A stretch of 64,000 bases of DNA. Source: Chitinophaga sp. MM2321. GTDB lineage: Bacteria > Bacteroidota > Bacteroidia > Chitinophagales > Chitinophagaceae. Numbering within the stretch: the first letter of the stretch is position 1; the number at the start of each line of letters is the position of its first letter. The DNA lies in contig NZ_OZ035533.1 in NCBI RefSeq assembly GCF_964033635.1, forward strand, positions 6,419,001 through 6,483,000, read 5' to 3'. Made by a program: the position numbers and the translations under genes. Below are positions 17,461 through 26,317 of the stretch, piece after piece. The notes below the pieces were generated by a model that saw only the letters and a program-made list of their open reading frames with translations, ran no database searches and was not told the DNA's origin.

Positions 17461-20400
17461 ATGAAAAGAGGATTACTCTTATGGCTTCTCATGGCCATCA
17501 GCGTCTTGCATGTATATGCGCAAACGCGAACGATTACGGGCAAGGTTACAGATGCAAAGGATGGTTCACCCCTTCCTGGCGTTACTGTTGTAGCAAAGGG
17601 TTCCGGGAAAGGAGTCCTAACTACTGCAGATGGCACCTTTCAATTCCCCAACGTAAAACAGGGCGCTACGCTGGTATTTTCCTTTGTTGGTTATGTCAGC
17701 AAAGACGTTTACGCCGAATCTACTAACATTAATGTAAGCCTGGACCAGGACAAAAAACAACTCGGGGAAATTGTGGTAACAGCTGCAGGGCTGAAACGCA
17801 ACGAATCATCACTGGGTTATTCTGTGACTACCATTAAGCCGGATGTGATTGTTCAGAAATCTGAGCCCGACATGCTGAAAGGTTTGCAGGGTAAAGTTGC
17901 AGGTGTGGATATCCGCGTTTCGCAGGGTACTCCCGGCGCCGCTACCCGTATCAACATCCGCGGTAATACTTCCTTCTTTGGTAATAACGAACCACTGATC
18001 GTAGTAGATGGGACTCCTTACAATAACGACCAAGTAACTACCTCCAGTCAAACTTCCGGTGGTGGTGCTTACTCCAGTGGTTTATCCTCCCTCGATCCCA
18101 ATGATATTGCTTCCATGACAGTGCTGAAAGGTGCTGCTGCTGCGGCTTTGTATGGTTCCCGTGCATCCAATGGTGCGGTGATCATCACTACTAAATCGGG
18201 TAGCCCTTCTTTATCTAAAAGAAAACTGGAAGTGACCTATAGCTCTTCCCTGGCTTTTGAAAAAGTAGCGAATCTACCTAAATACCAGAACGATTACGGA
18301 ACAGGTAGCAGCTTTGCATATGCAAATGCCAATGGTTCCTGGGGTTCCAAATTCGGCTCTCAGGATTCAGTGCCGGTATGGCCTGATTACCTGGATGCCT
18401 TCCCGGATCTGTTTCCTGCATCCGGCAATATGGCTTACAAAGCAGTGCCGAATAACGTAAAAGATCTGTTCAGAACAGGTATTGTTACTGAAAATTCAGT
18501 GAGCATTAATGGTGGTTCGGAAAAATCTTCTCTCAGTGCTACTGCTTCCTATCTTAACCAGGATGGTTATGTTCCCAATTCATCTTTCAACAGAGCAAAC
18601 ATGGCTGTGGGCGGCATTACCCGCTTAGTCAATGGCTTAACGATGAGTGGAAACTTCAGTTATAGCAAAAGCAATCAACTGGGTAGTATTTTTGGTGAAA
18701 ACCAGGTAGACGGTGCTGCCTCTTCATTTGCACGTAACCTGTTCCTGGGAAGAAACTGGGATATTGCAGGTTTACCATATGAAGATGCTAACGGAAATCC
18801 AATATCTACCAGCGTATCCCAATATGATAACCCGCTTTGGGCATTCAGACACAATACGGTTAATACACAAACTGACCGCTTTGTTGCCAACATGAAACTG
18901 AACTATGACATCAAACCATGGTTTAATGTAAGTTATCAGCTGGGTACAAATACCAATTCATTTTTAAGAAAAGAAGTTGTTGACATAGGTTCCAGGGCAG
19001 CAGAAAATATCGGTCGTGTTGTTCAGCAGAACTATAAATTCACCGAAATTGAATCTAACCTGTTAGGTACTTTTACGCCCAGGATCAATAATGATTTTGG
19101 TCTGCGTTTCACTGTAGGACATAACGTGAACCAACGTGTTACCAACTCACAGATCACTACAGGTAAAGGTATCGTGGTACCGGGCATTTATTCTATGTCT
19201 AATACGGCTACTGTTTTACCAACGGAGGATAACCTGATTCAGCGGAGACTGTGGGGCGTTTTCGGAGATCTGGCGCTTGACTACAAGAAATGGATTTACC
19301 TGGAACTGACCGGCCGTAATGACTGGTCTTCTACCCTGCCATCAAATAACCGCAGCTATTTTTATCCAAGTGTAGCTACCTCTTTCATATTTACAGAAGC
19401 ATTAAATATGCACAGCAATTTCCTGAACTATGGTAAGTTGCGTGCCAGCTGGGCTAAGGTAGGTCGTGATGCATCTCCTTATTCCCTGGGTAATACATTC
19501 ATTGTAAATACACCGTTCCTTGGCAAATCCGGTGCTATACAGGATCCTACAGCAGGTAATCCTAATCTGAAACCGGAGTTTACCCGTGATTATGAAATTG
19601 GTGCCACACTCGAATTTGCTGATCGTCGTGTAACCCTGGATGCTGCCTGGTATAACCGCTTGTCTACAAACCAGATTGCGCCGATTTCAATTGCTCCTTC
19701 TTCCGGTTTTACTGCCGTGTATGATAACTTCGGTTCACTCTCCAACAAAGGTGTGGAAATAGACCTGAATGTTATTCCTGTCAGAACAAAAGATCTGACC
19801 TGGAGCCTGCATGGTATTTTCACCAAAAACAGGAGTGTAGTTGAGTCGCTGTTACCAGGTGTTGACCGGTTGATGCTGGGCGGTGTACTGAATACCATCA
19901 GCCCTTACCTGGAAGCAGGCAAGCCTTACGGCTATCTGCGCGGTACCGTGAATGAAAGAGATAAGAATGGTAACCTGTTAGTTGACCCAAGTACAGGATT
20001 ATTGATTGAAGCGAAGGATCAACAAATGATTGGTGATCCCAATGCAGACTTCAAAGCTGGTCTGAGTACTACTATCAACTATAAAGGTTTCTTCCTGAAT
20101 GCATTGTTTGACCTGACAAGAGGTGGAGATATTTACTCCGTAACAGTTAGCTCTTTACTGGGACGTGGTGTAACAATGGACACCAGGGATCGTGAAAATA
20201 TGTTCATCATTCCGGGATTCTATGGTGATGCAAATACAGGATTGCCAATACTGGATGCGAAAGGAGAACAGGTGCGCAATACTACACAGGTAAGTTTATT
20301 CGAAATGTATTTTGGTAATTCATTCGCTATTAACTCTGCTACAGAGTGGAATGTGTATGATGCAACTGTTTATACTTTCCGTGAGCTGACTATTGGGTAC

Positions 20401-20616
20401 GATTTCCCGAAACAACTGTTTAGCAAAACGCCCATCGGCGGACTGACACTGACACTTACCGGCCGTAACCTTTGGTACCTGGCGCCTAATCTGCCTAAGT
20501 ACACAAACTTTAATCCGGAAGTAGCCAGTTTTGGTAATACAAATGTGCAGGGTATTGAATTGTCCGGAGCGCCGACTACCCGTCGTTTTGGCGTGAACCT
20601 GAAAGCTACCTTTTAA
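17461..20616 (+). CDS. SusC-type TonB-dependent transporter (locus 3)
   Basis: ATG at 17461 gives 1051 residues; the TTG at 17455 in frame is rejected. The domain order equals locus 2: signal peptide ending VYAQ, regulatory-like domain TITGKVTDAKDGSPLPGVTV, GEIVVTAAGLKRNE near the TonB box, plug, signature AAALYGSRASNGAVIITTKSG and barrel ending RFGVNLKATF. The plug is nearly identical to the locus 2 paralogue, whereas barrel segments differ more (for example around TDVSS-type loops and the region after residue 850). That pattern fits two transporters with related but different ligands. It is the first gene of an operon with susD and a lipoprotein. Confidence 0.93.
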   Translation: MKRGLLLWLLMAISVLHVYAQTRTITGKVTDAKDGSPLPGVTVVAKGSGKGVLTTADGTFQFPNVKQGATLVFSFVGYVSKDVYAESTNINVSLDQDKKQLGEIVVTAAGLKRNESSLGYSVTTIKPDVIVQKSEPDMLKGLQGKVAGVDIRVSQGTPGAATRINIRGNTSFFGNNEPLIVVDGTPYNNDQVTTSSQTSGGGAYSSGLSSLDPNDIASMTVLKGAAAAALYGSRASNGAVIITTKSGSPSLSKRKLEVTYSSSLAFEKVANLPKYQNDYGTGSSFAYANANGSWGSKFGSQDSVPVWPDYLDAFPDLFPASGNMAYKAVPNNVKDLFRTGIVTENSVSINGGSEKSSLSATASYLNQDGYVPNSSFNRANMAVGGITRLVNGLTMSGNFSYSKSNQLGSIFGENQVDGAASSFARNLFLGRNWDIAGLPYEDANGNPISTSVSQYDNPLWAFRHNTVNTQTDRFVANMKLNYDIKPWFNVSYQLGTNTNSFLRKEVVDIGSRAAENIGRVVQQNYKFTEIESNLLGTFTPRINNDFGLRFTVGHNVNQRVTNSQITTGKGIVVPGIYSMSNTATVLPTEDNLIQRRLWGVFGDLALDYKKWIYLELTGRNDWSSTLPSNNRSYFYPSVATSFIFTEALNMHSNFLNYGKLRASWAKVGRDASPYSLGNTFIVNTPFLGKSGAIQDPTAGNPNLKPEFTRDYEIGATLEFADRRVTLDAAWYNRLSTNQIAPISIAPSSGFTAVYDNFGSLSNKGVEIDLNVIPVRTKDLTWSLHGIFTKNRSVVESLLPGVDRLMLGGVLNTISPYLEAGKPYGYLRGTVNERDKNGNLLVDPSTGLLIEAKDQQMIGDPNADFKAGLSTTINYKGFFLNALFDLTRGGDIYSVTVSSLLGRGVTMDTRDRENMFIIPGFYGDANTGLPILDAKGEQVRNTTQVSLFEMYFGNSFAINSATEWNVYDATVYTFRELTIGYDFPKQLFSKTPIGGLTLTLTGRNLWYLAPNLPKYTNFNPEVASFGNTNVQGIELSGAPTTRRFGVNLKATF

Positions 20617-20639
20617 TAATCACGAAAACACTTGAACTG

Positions 20640-22379
20640 ATGAAAAGATTAAAATTCAGATATATATTTTTAGGAATGCTGATCGTGGGTACGGGTTGTA
20701 CAAAGGGTTTCCTTGATATTAATAAGGATCCGAACAATCCTGCGAAAGTGTCTTTGTCGCAGTTGTTACCTACTGCTGAGCAGGGGCTGTCTTCCAGCCT
20801 CGGTTTTACAAACGACAATGCCGGTGTGCGCGGTTTAACAGAAGTGTTGGCTGTATATACGCATCAGATGACTGTGCGTGAAGATCCGGACAAGTACAAT
20901 GCAACAGGTACTGACTTCAGTATTGATAATAGCTGGACAAACTTCTGGAGTGGTAACCCCGCCCAGGCGCCCAGCTCCGATGTAATCGGTACTATGCAGA
21001 ACCTGGAAGTGATGATTGCGCAGGCTACTGCCGGCGATAATAAAATTTATGCAGGTATCGGAAAAATACTGAAAGCATATGGTGTAAGCCAGTTTGTGGA
21101 TGCATATGGTGATGTTCCTTATACAGAAGCTACCAAGTTTGGAGAAACCGGTAACAGGTATCCTGCATTTGATAAAGGAAGCGAAGTATATCCGAAATTA
21201 CTGGCGCTGCTGGATGAAGCTATTGCAGATCTGCAGGATAATGGAGCTGCCAACACAGCTGTTCCTGAGGCTGATGATCTTTTCTATGGTGGTAAACCCG
21301 CTTTATGGATTAGTGCAGCAAAAACAATTAAGCTGAAACTGTACAACCAGTTAAGATTAGTGCAGGATGTTTCTGCACCTGTTAATGCACTGATTACCGG
21401 TGGTGGCCTGATAAGTTCTACCGCTAATAGCTTCATGATGAAATATACCAGTGTAAGCTCTCCGGATAGCCGTAACCCCGGTTTTGCTGATTATGTAGCT
21501 ACACAGAAAAGTCACTATCAAAGCCCCTGGTTTTATGAAATCCTGAAAGGATATAACAAACAGATCTTTACAGGTATCGTAGATCCGCGTGTTCCTTATT
21601 ATTTCTTCAATCAGCTGACTCCCGATGGAGCACCGCAGAACGGAACTGAATACCGTGATGGTGGTTTCGTTTCTATTTATTTTGGTTCTACCGGTCCTAA
21701 CCGCGATAAATCCAATGATAAAAGTATGAGCGTAGCCGGTATCTATCCTATAGGCGGCCGTTACGATGATGGCGATGCAGTAGCCGTATCTGCTACAAAT
21801 GCTACCGGAGCTGCACCGTTAAGGTTGTTAACGTATGCGGATCGTTTGTTCATCGAAGCAGAATTGATCAATGCAAAAATTATAGCCGGTGATGCCAAAG
21901 CAAAATTATCTGCAGCTATTGATGCATCTATGGCCCAGGTAGACTATGTAGTAAACCTGGCTAAAGGAGCACAAGCTGTTCCTGCATTAGGCGGAACAGA
22001 CGAAGCGGTTGCTTACCGTGATGCGATATTGCAAGCATATGATCAGGCAGGTACTGATGCACGTAAACTGGAAATTATAATAACTCAAAAGTGGATCCAG
22101 AGCTTTGGCTTTAGCTGTGATCAATACACTGATTACCGTCGTACCGGTTATCCTGTATTGTTTGATCCTGCTAATCCTGTACAGGCACCAGGTGGTTTTG
22201 CCCAACCTCCGATAAACGGAGATCCGATTCATCCGGGCGCTCAGGCTAAAGTGAAGGTAATCAACGGTAAAAAATATCCTTTATCCCTTCCATGGCCGGC
22301 AAGTGAGGCGAATGTGAATCCAAATACACCACCGGCAAAATCTCCGGATGTAGCACCGGTTTTCTGGGATAAAAACTAG
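20640..22379 (+). CDS. SusD-like surface lipoprotein (locus 3)
   Basis: The 579-residue paralogue of the locus 2 SusD has lipobox GTGC with cysteine 20, then TKGFLDINKDPNNPAKVSL. It keeps GIGKILKAYGVSQFVDAYGD and TQKWIQSFGFSCDQYTDYRR. It is encoded 23 bases after its susC. The proposed role is the ligand-binding lid of the SusC-SusD complex on the outer face of the outer membrane. Confidence 0.9.
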   Translation: MKRLKFRYIFLGMLIVGTGCTKGFLDINKDPNNPAKVSLSQLLPTAEQGLSSSLGFTNDNAGVRGLTEVLAVYTHQMTVREDPDKYNATGTDFSIDNSWTNFWSGNPAQAPSSDVIGTMQNLEVMIAQATAGDNKIYAGIGKILKAYGVSQFVDAYGDVPYTEATKFGETGNRYPAFDKGSEVYPKLLALLDEAIADLQDNGAANTAVPEADDLFYGGKPALWISAAKTIKLKLYNQLRLVQDVSAPVNALITGGGLISSTANSFMMKYTSVSSPDSRNPGFADYVATQKSHYQSPWFYEILKGYNKQIFTGIVDPRVPYYFFNQLTPDGAPQNGTEYRDGGFVSIYFGSTGPNRDKSNDKSMSVAGIYPIGGRYDDGDAVAVSATNATGAAPLRLLTYADRLFIEAELINAKIIAGDAKAKLSAAIDASMAQVDYVVNLAKGAQAVPALGGTDEAVAYRDAILQAYDQAGTDARKLEIIITQKWIQSFGFSCDQYTDYRRTGYPVLFDPANPVQAPGGFAQPPINGDPIHPGAQAKVKVINGKKYPLSLPWPASEANVNPNTPPAKSPDVAPVFWDKN

Positions 22380-22407
22380 GTTTTAAGTTATTTAAAAAAG
22401 AAAGTTT

Positions 22408-23307
22408 ATGAAGAGAATATTCAGTTTAATCATATTAACAGGATTGGTAGTCACGTTTTACGCTTGTCGTAAAAATGATAATCCAAAACTTCCTGAAGGT
22501 ATCACCAAAGGGGTACTGCCTCAATTAGTACAGGACGATACCAGGGAAGTACTTATACAGGAAATGGCCGACTTTAACAGTGCGTTCTCTATGGATCTCT
22601 ATTTTAAAGATGGAGAGAAACCAAAAAAGATGGACCTGAAAGTGGCTATGGATGGCGACTATACCAATGTAAAAACCCTGCAGGCAGATATCACCACCTT
22701 CCCTGTAAAACAGGAAGTTACGGGTGTACAACTGGCGCAGCTGTTTGGTATAGCACCGGAAGATGTAACAACCGGTCAGTATTTCGAAATAAGACCCGAT
22801 ATTACACTCCCTGATGGTTCCGTATTACCTGCATTCCAGCAGTTAATAATTGATGGAGTACCTACCAATACTGAACCTTATGGTAGCGATGGATTGAACT
22901 TCCCTGAATCAAATGTAACGATCACCTACAAAAAGGTTTGTCCATTGAAACTGGAAGAATATCTGGGTACAGACAATATCCTGACCGTAGATGATAAGGA
23001 TTTCTATGAAGCCAGTTACCCGGTAACAGTGAAAATTGAAGGAAATACCTGGACATTTAAAGGATGGGTGGAACTGCCGAATGCTGTAGTTACCATGACA
23101 TTAGATCCACGTACATACAAGGTTACCTTTAAGAAACAGATCTATGCGCCTTTGGCTCCGGAGCTTGGCCCTTATCACGACTGGACAATAGAAGGTAAAG
23201 GAGATATCAACCCCTGTGATACTTCCATCACGGTTTCTCTTAACAACTCTGTGAAAGAAGGTGGATTTGGTACTGTCAGTGTCAAGATTTTCAAGAAATC
23301 AAACTAA
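22408..23307 (+). CDS. SusCD-associated lipoprotein of unknown fold (locus 3)
   Basis: The 299-residue lipoprotein has signal peptide and lipobox FYAC with cysteine 20. It is a paralogue of the third gene of locus 2, sharing CRKNDNPKLPEGI, YFKDGEKPKKMDLKV, YTNVKTLQADITTFPV, VCPL and a terminal NPCDTSITVSLNNS. The two copies diverge more in the last 120 residues than in the first 130. I recognise no named family. The context makes it an accessory protein of the SusCD complex; no enzymatic motif is visible. Confidence 0.8.
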   Translation: MKRIFSLIILTGLVVTFYACRKNDNPKLPEGITKGVLPQLVQDDTREVLIQEMADFNSAFSMDLYFKDGEKPKKMDLKVAMDGDYTNVKTLQADITTFPVKQEVTGVQLAQLFGIAPEDVTTGQYFEIRPDITLPDGSVLPAFQQLIIDGVPTNTEPYGSDGLNFPESNVTITYKKVCPLKLEEYLGTDNILTVDDKDFYEASYPVTVKIEGNTWTFKGWVELPNAVVTMTLDPRTYKVTFKKQIYAPLAPELGPYHDWTIEGKGDINPCDTSITVSLNNSVKEGGFGTVSVKIFKKSN

Positions 23308-23352
23308 ACATACGCGTTACTATCGCTAACGATTATACGTAAATAAGAACTG

Positions 23353-23390
23353 AAATGAACCGCCCCGATTTTTATTGGGGCGGTTCATTT
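23353..23390 (+). terminator. Strong hairpin terminator of locus 3 operon
   Basis: A perfect 14-bp stem, AAATGAACCGCCCC (23353-23366) and GGGGCGGTTCATTT (23377-23390), has a 10-base AT loop. The T tail is short (the last three stem bases), so part of the effect may be RNA protection. Confidence 0.75.
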
Positions 23391-23461
23391 ATGCCCCTGT
23401 ATGATAAAGGTATTTTTAGTTATAACACTTTTGTGGGGTGCTGCTTTAATCATTTTGCATA

Positions 23462-23501
23462 AAAAAATCCTCACTGGTATTTTCACCAGTGAGGATTTTT
23501 T
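23462..23501. terminator. Bidirectional terminator between locus 3 and TlpA-like gene
   Basis: A 17-bp perfect stem (arms 23462-23478 and 23485-23501; core TCCTCACTGGT) with a 6-base loop ends in A and T tracts on both sides. It serves the minus-strand TlpA-like gene, which ends at 23528, and backs up the susCD operon. Confidence 0.85.
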
Positions 23502-23527
23502 TTATGTAGATGAATATTTGTTGTGTG

Positions 23528-24691
23528 TTACTTGATCACTTCTTTCAACTTCGCTTCCAGTGCGGGTCCTCTCAGGTTAGCGGCAATAATTTTGCCCTGG
23601 GGATCCAGCAGGTAATTGGTAGGGATAGCGTTGATACCATATAAAGGTACAACCGCAGAATCCCAGAATTTAAGATCACTTACATGACTCCAGGTAAGGC
23701 CATCCTGTTGGATAGCGGCCAACCACTGATCTTTTGTTTTATCCAGTGATACACCCAGGATGGTGAAATTTTTACCCTTGTATTGTTGGTAAGCATTTAC
23801 CACATTAGGATTTTCCTGGCGGCAGGGACCACACCAGCTGGCCCAGAAATCAATCAATACATATTTGCCACGGAAAGATTTCAGGCTGATCATTTTGCCG
23901 GACGGATCAGGCAATGTAAAATCGGGGGCTACTTCACCTACTTTCATAGCAGAAGGTTCCTGACCACCGGCAGCATCGCTGTCCTGTGCGCCGCTGCCCT
24001 GTGCTTTTTCCAGTTCCGCAATTTTTTCGGTCATGCTTTTCACCAGCGTATTCTTTGGAAAGCGGGTAGTAAGACTGGTAATCACTTGCTTGTGTGCCAT
24101 GATTTCCTCTCCGCTTCTTACCTGGCTAACGGCAAACACTGCATTGGCAGGGTTTTTTGTTTTTTCTGCCAGATCAAAAAATCCTTCTTCAAAATCTTTT
24201 TCTTTCTTTTGGAGAGCTGCCAGTTGTGGCTGGAATACGCTGTCTGGTATACCGGCGGTGTGCAGGCTATCCAGTTTACGCATCTCTTCTGTGAGTGCAA
24301 TATTTTTCTGACTGATATCAAGCAGGAACTGTTGTAGTTCAGCAGTGGCTTCTGAGCCGGAAACGGTGAGTTTCTCCAGGTTGTTAGCATCGCCTTCCAG
24401 TTTCATATCACCGGCATCGAGTGCGAGCAGTATGAATTTACCATTCTCAAAACGGATGCGGTACAGCCCTTGCTCGGGTACCATACCTTTCAGTGTAAAG
24501 TTACCGGCGGCATCTTTTACATTGGTAGAGTCTACCACTTTCAAACTTTCCAGGGTCAGCTCTTCCAGTACCACCGGTCCAAGTGGAAGATTTGTAAAAT
24601 GACCTTCTATTTTAAATTCTCCTTTTTCCTGTTGTCCGGCGCATCCTGCCAGAAATGCTCCCACGGATATCCACAATAAGTATTTTTTCAT
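23528..24691 (-). CDS. TlpA-like thioredoxin-family lipoprotein with DUF4369-type N-terminus
   Basis: The 387-residue protein has lipobox LAGC (cysteine 17), an N-terminal beta-rich region with FKIEGHFTNLPLGPVVLEEL and FTLKGMVPEQGLYRIRF typical of DUF4369, a coiled-coil-like helical middle (about 115-235), and a C-terminal thioredoxin domain (about 250-387) with FWASWCGPCRQENP. The redox pair is C287/C290. It is predicted to be a membrane-anchored, periplasm-facing thiol-disulfide reductase of the kind common in Bacteroidota; the target proteins are unknown. gatB lies 66 bases upstream on the same strand. Confidence 0.87.
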   Translation of the reverse strand: MKKYLLWISVGAFLAGCAGQQEKGEFKIEGHFTNLPLGPVVLEELTLESLKVVDSTNVKDAAGNFTLKGMVPEQGLYRIRFENGKFILLALDAGDMKLEGDANNLEKLTVSGSEATAELQQFLLDISQKNIALTEEMRKLDSLHTAGIPDSVFQPQLAALQKKEKDFEEGFFDLAEKTKNPANAVFAVSQVRSGEEIMAHKQVITSLTTRFPKNTLVKSMTEKIAELEKAQGSGAQDSDAAGGQEPSAMKVGEVAPDFTLPDPSGKMISLKSFRGKYVLIDFWASWCGPCRQENPNVVNAYQQYKGKNFTILGVSLDKTKDQWLAAIQQDGLTWSHVSDLKFWDSAVVPLYGINAIPTNYLLDPQGKIIAANLRGPALEAKLKEVIK

Positions 24692-24757
24692 GCTGCTTTT
24701 TTTAATCGTTTTGCTGACCTATGATTGATCAATATAAGTTAAATATTTTCAAGGGTA

Positions 24758-26206
24758 TCAACCTTTGAGTTTTTCTGTCAGCAGCTCGTTGGTGAGTCGT
24801 GGATCTGCTTTTCCTTTCGACAACTTCATTACTTCGCCTACAAACAAGGCCATCAGACCTTTTTTGCCGCCTCTGAAGGCCGCTACTTTGTCAGGATATT
24901 TTGCCAGTACTTCGTCGATGATCGGTGTAATATTATCTGCATTATGATCCTGCAACAGGTTGAGCCGGGTGGCGATGGCCAGCGGGTCTTCCGGTGCATT
25001 GATCATTTCCGGTAAGATCCTGGAGGATGCAATGGAAAAGCTGACTTTCCCGCTATCGGTCAAGCCGATTAAAGCGCCCAGTGCTGTGGGTGTAACCGGA
25101 AATTGTGTGATATCTTTTGCGCCTTCGTTGAGATAAGATTTCACCGGGCCCAGGATCCAGTTGGCCGCTGCCTTGTAATGGGTGGTATTGGCGGTCAGTC
25201 CTTCGAAATAATCAGCGGTGGCTTTATCATCGCAGATAACGCGGGCATCATATTCCGGCAGGCCGTATTCCTGGGTGTACTTACGGATCAGTTCTTCCGG
25301 CAGTGCAGGCAGGGTGGCTTTTATACCGGCAATAAATTCATCCGTCAGCTTGAAAGGTGCGAGGTCTGGCTCCGGGAAGTACCGGTAGTCGTTGGCCTCT
25401 TCTTTTGAGCGCAGCGAAAAAGAGCTGCCGTTGGAGGCGTCAAAGCTACGGGTTTCCTGTACCAGGGTACCACCGGCTTCAATCAGCTCTATCTGTCTTT
25501 TTACTTCATTATCTATAGCCCGCTTTACGTTGCGGATAGAGTTCATATTTTTCACTTCCACTTTGGTGCCCAGGGTGGTAACACCTTTTATGCGCACAGA
25601 AACGTTGGCATCGCAGCGCATGCTGCCTTCTTCCATATTACCATCGCATACGCCCAGGTAGCGCACAAGGCGCCTCATTTCTGTGAGATAGGCATAGGCT
25701 TCATCGCTATTGTGCATATCCGGCTCGCTCACAATTTCCACGAGGGGTACGCCGGCGCGGTTATAATCCACATAGCTGCTGTGCGGATCCTGGTCATGTA
25801 GTAGTTTACCTGCATCTTCTTCCAGGTGGATCCGGTTCAGCTGTACATCCCTGGTACCGGCATCTGTAATAATGCGTACGTAACCACCTTTGCAGATGGG
25901 CGCTGTATGCTGTGATACCTGGTAACCTTTGGGAAGATCCGGGTAGAAGTAATTCTTACGGGCGAAATAATTATCTTTTTCGATCTCACAATGACAAGCC
26001 AGACCGAGTTTGATGGCATATTCGGCTGCTTTCCGGTTCATCCGTGGTAAAGTACCCGGATGTGCCAGCGTAATGGGACTGATATGTGTATTGGGCGCAC
26101 CACCAAAGGTGGCGCTGTCACCACAAAATAATTTACTCTCTGTAAGCAGCTGGGCGTGTACTTCCAGCCCTATCACTGTTTCATATTTGCTATAGATATC
26201 GCTCAT
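24758..26206 (-). CDS. gatB: Asp-tRNA(Asn)/Glu-tRNA(Gln) amidotransferase subunit B
   Basis: The 482-residue protein starts with YETVIGLEVHAQLLTESKLF and contains YFYPDLPKGYQVSQ, RIHLEEDAGKLLHD, DYNRAGVPLVEIVSEPD and EVKNMNSIRNVKRAID, the GatB kinase-like core. The C-terminal YqeY-like tail ends in FVGEVMKLSKGKADPRL. GatB activates the carboxyl of Glu- or Asp-charged tRNA and, with GatA and GatC, converts it to Gln- or Asn-tRNA. Its partner genes are not in this window. A -7 box lies just upstream on the minus strand. Confidence 0.96.
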   Translation of the reverse strand: MSDIYSKYETVIGLEVHAQLLTESKLFCGDSATFGGAPNTHISPITLAHPGTLPRMNRKAAEYAIKLGLACHCEIEKDNYFARKNYFYPDLPKGYQVSQHTAPICKGGYVRIITDAGTRDVQLNRIHLEEDAGKLLHDQDPHSSYVDYNRAGVPLVEIVSEPDMHNSDEAYAYLTEMRRLVRYLGVCDGNMEEGSMRCDANVSVRIKGVTTLGTKVEVKNMNSIRNVKRAIDNEVKRQIELIEAGGTLVQETRSFDASNGSSFSLRSKEEANDYRYFPEPDLAPFKLTDEFIAGIKATLPALPEELIRKYTQEYGLPEYDARVICDDKATADYFEGLTANTTHYKAAANWILGPVKSYLNEGAKDITQFPVTPTALGALIGLTDSGKVSFSIASSRILPEMINAPEDPLAIATRLNLLQDHNADNITPIIDEVLAKYPDKVAAFRGGKKGLMALFVGEVMKLSKGKADPRLTNELLTEKLKG

Positions 26207-26224
26207 ATTCCATACTGATTACCG

Positions 26225-26232
26225 CAAATATA
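26225..26232 (-). promoter_or_regulatory. -7 element TATATTTG for gatB
   Basis: On the minus strand this reads TATATTTG, an exact match to TAnnTTTG, 18 bases before the gatB start. No clear -33 TTG was found. Confidence 0.5.
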
Positions 26233-26317
26233 TTCAAATAATGCCGGGATTCCGGGCTATTTCGTGCCAATAAATTCCTAAATTGTAGTACTTCATCTTT
26301 TTAAAAAATGCTCCCCT

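Larger units (their letters stand above)
10993..23307 (+). repeat. Tandem duplication of a susC-susD-lipoprotein operon
   Basis: Copy A is 10993-16853 and copy B is 17461-23307. All three genes are paralogous in the same order. The spacer between susC and susD is also shared: both copies have TCACGAAAA and TTGAA shortly before ATGAAAAGATTAA. The spacer between susD and the lipoprotein gene is 28-32 bases in both. The region between the copies (16854-17460) is not duplicated sequence. Confidence 0.85.

Noticed and set aside
6079..23307. Complete polysaccharide utilisation locus
   Set aside because: No glycoside hydrolase, lyase, sulfatase, hybrid two-component sensor or sigma/anti-sigma pair was found in or next to the three SusCD loci.
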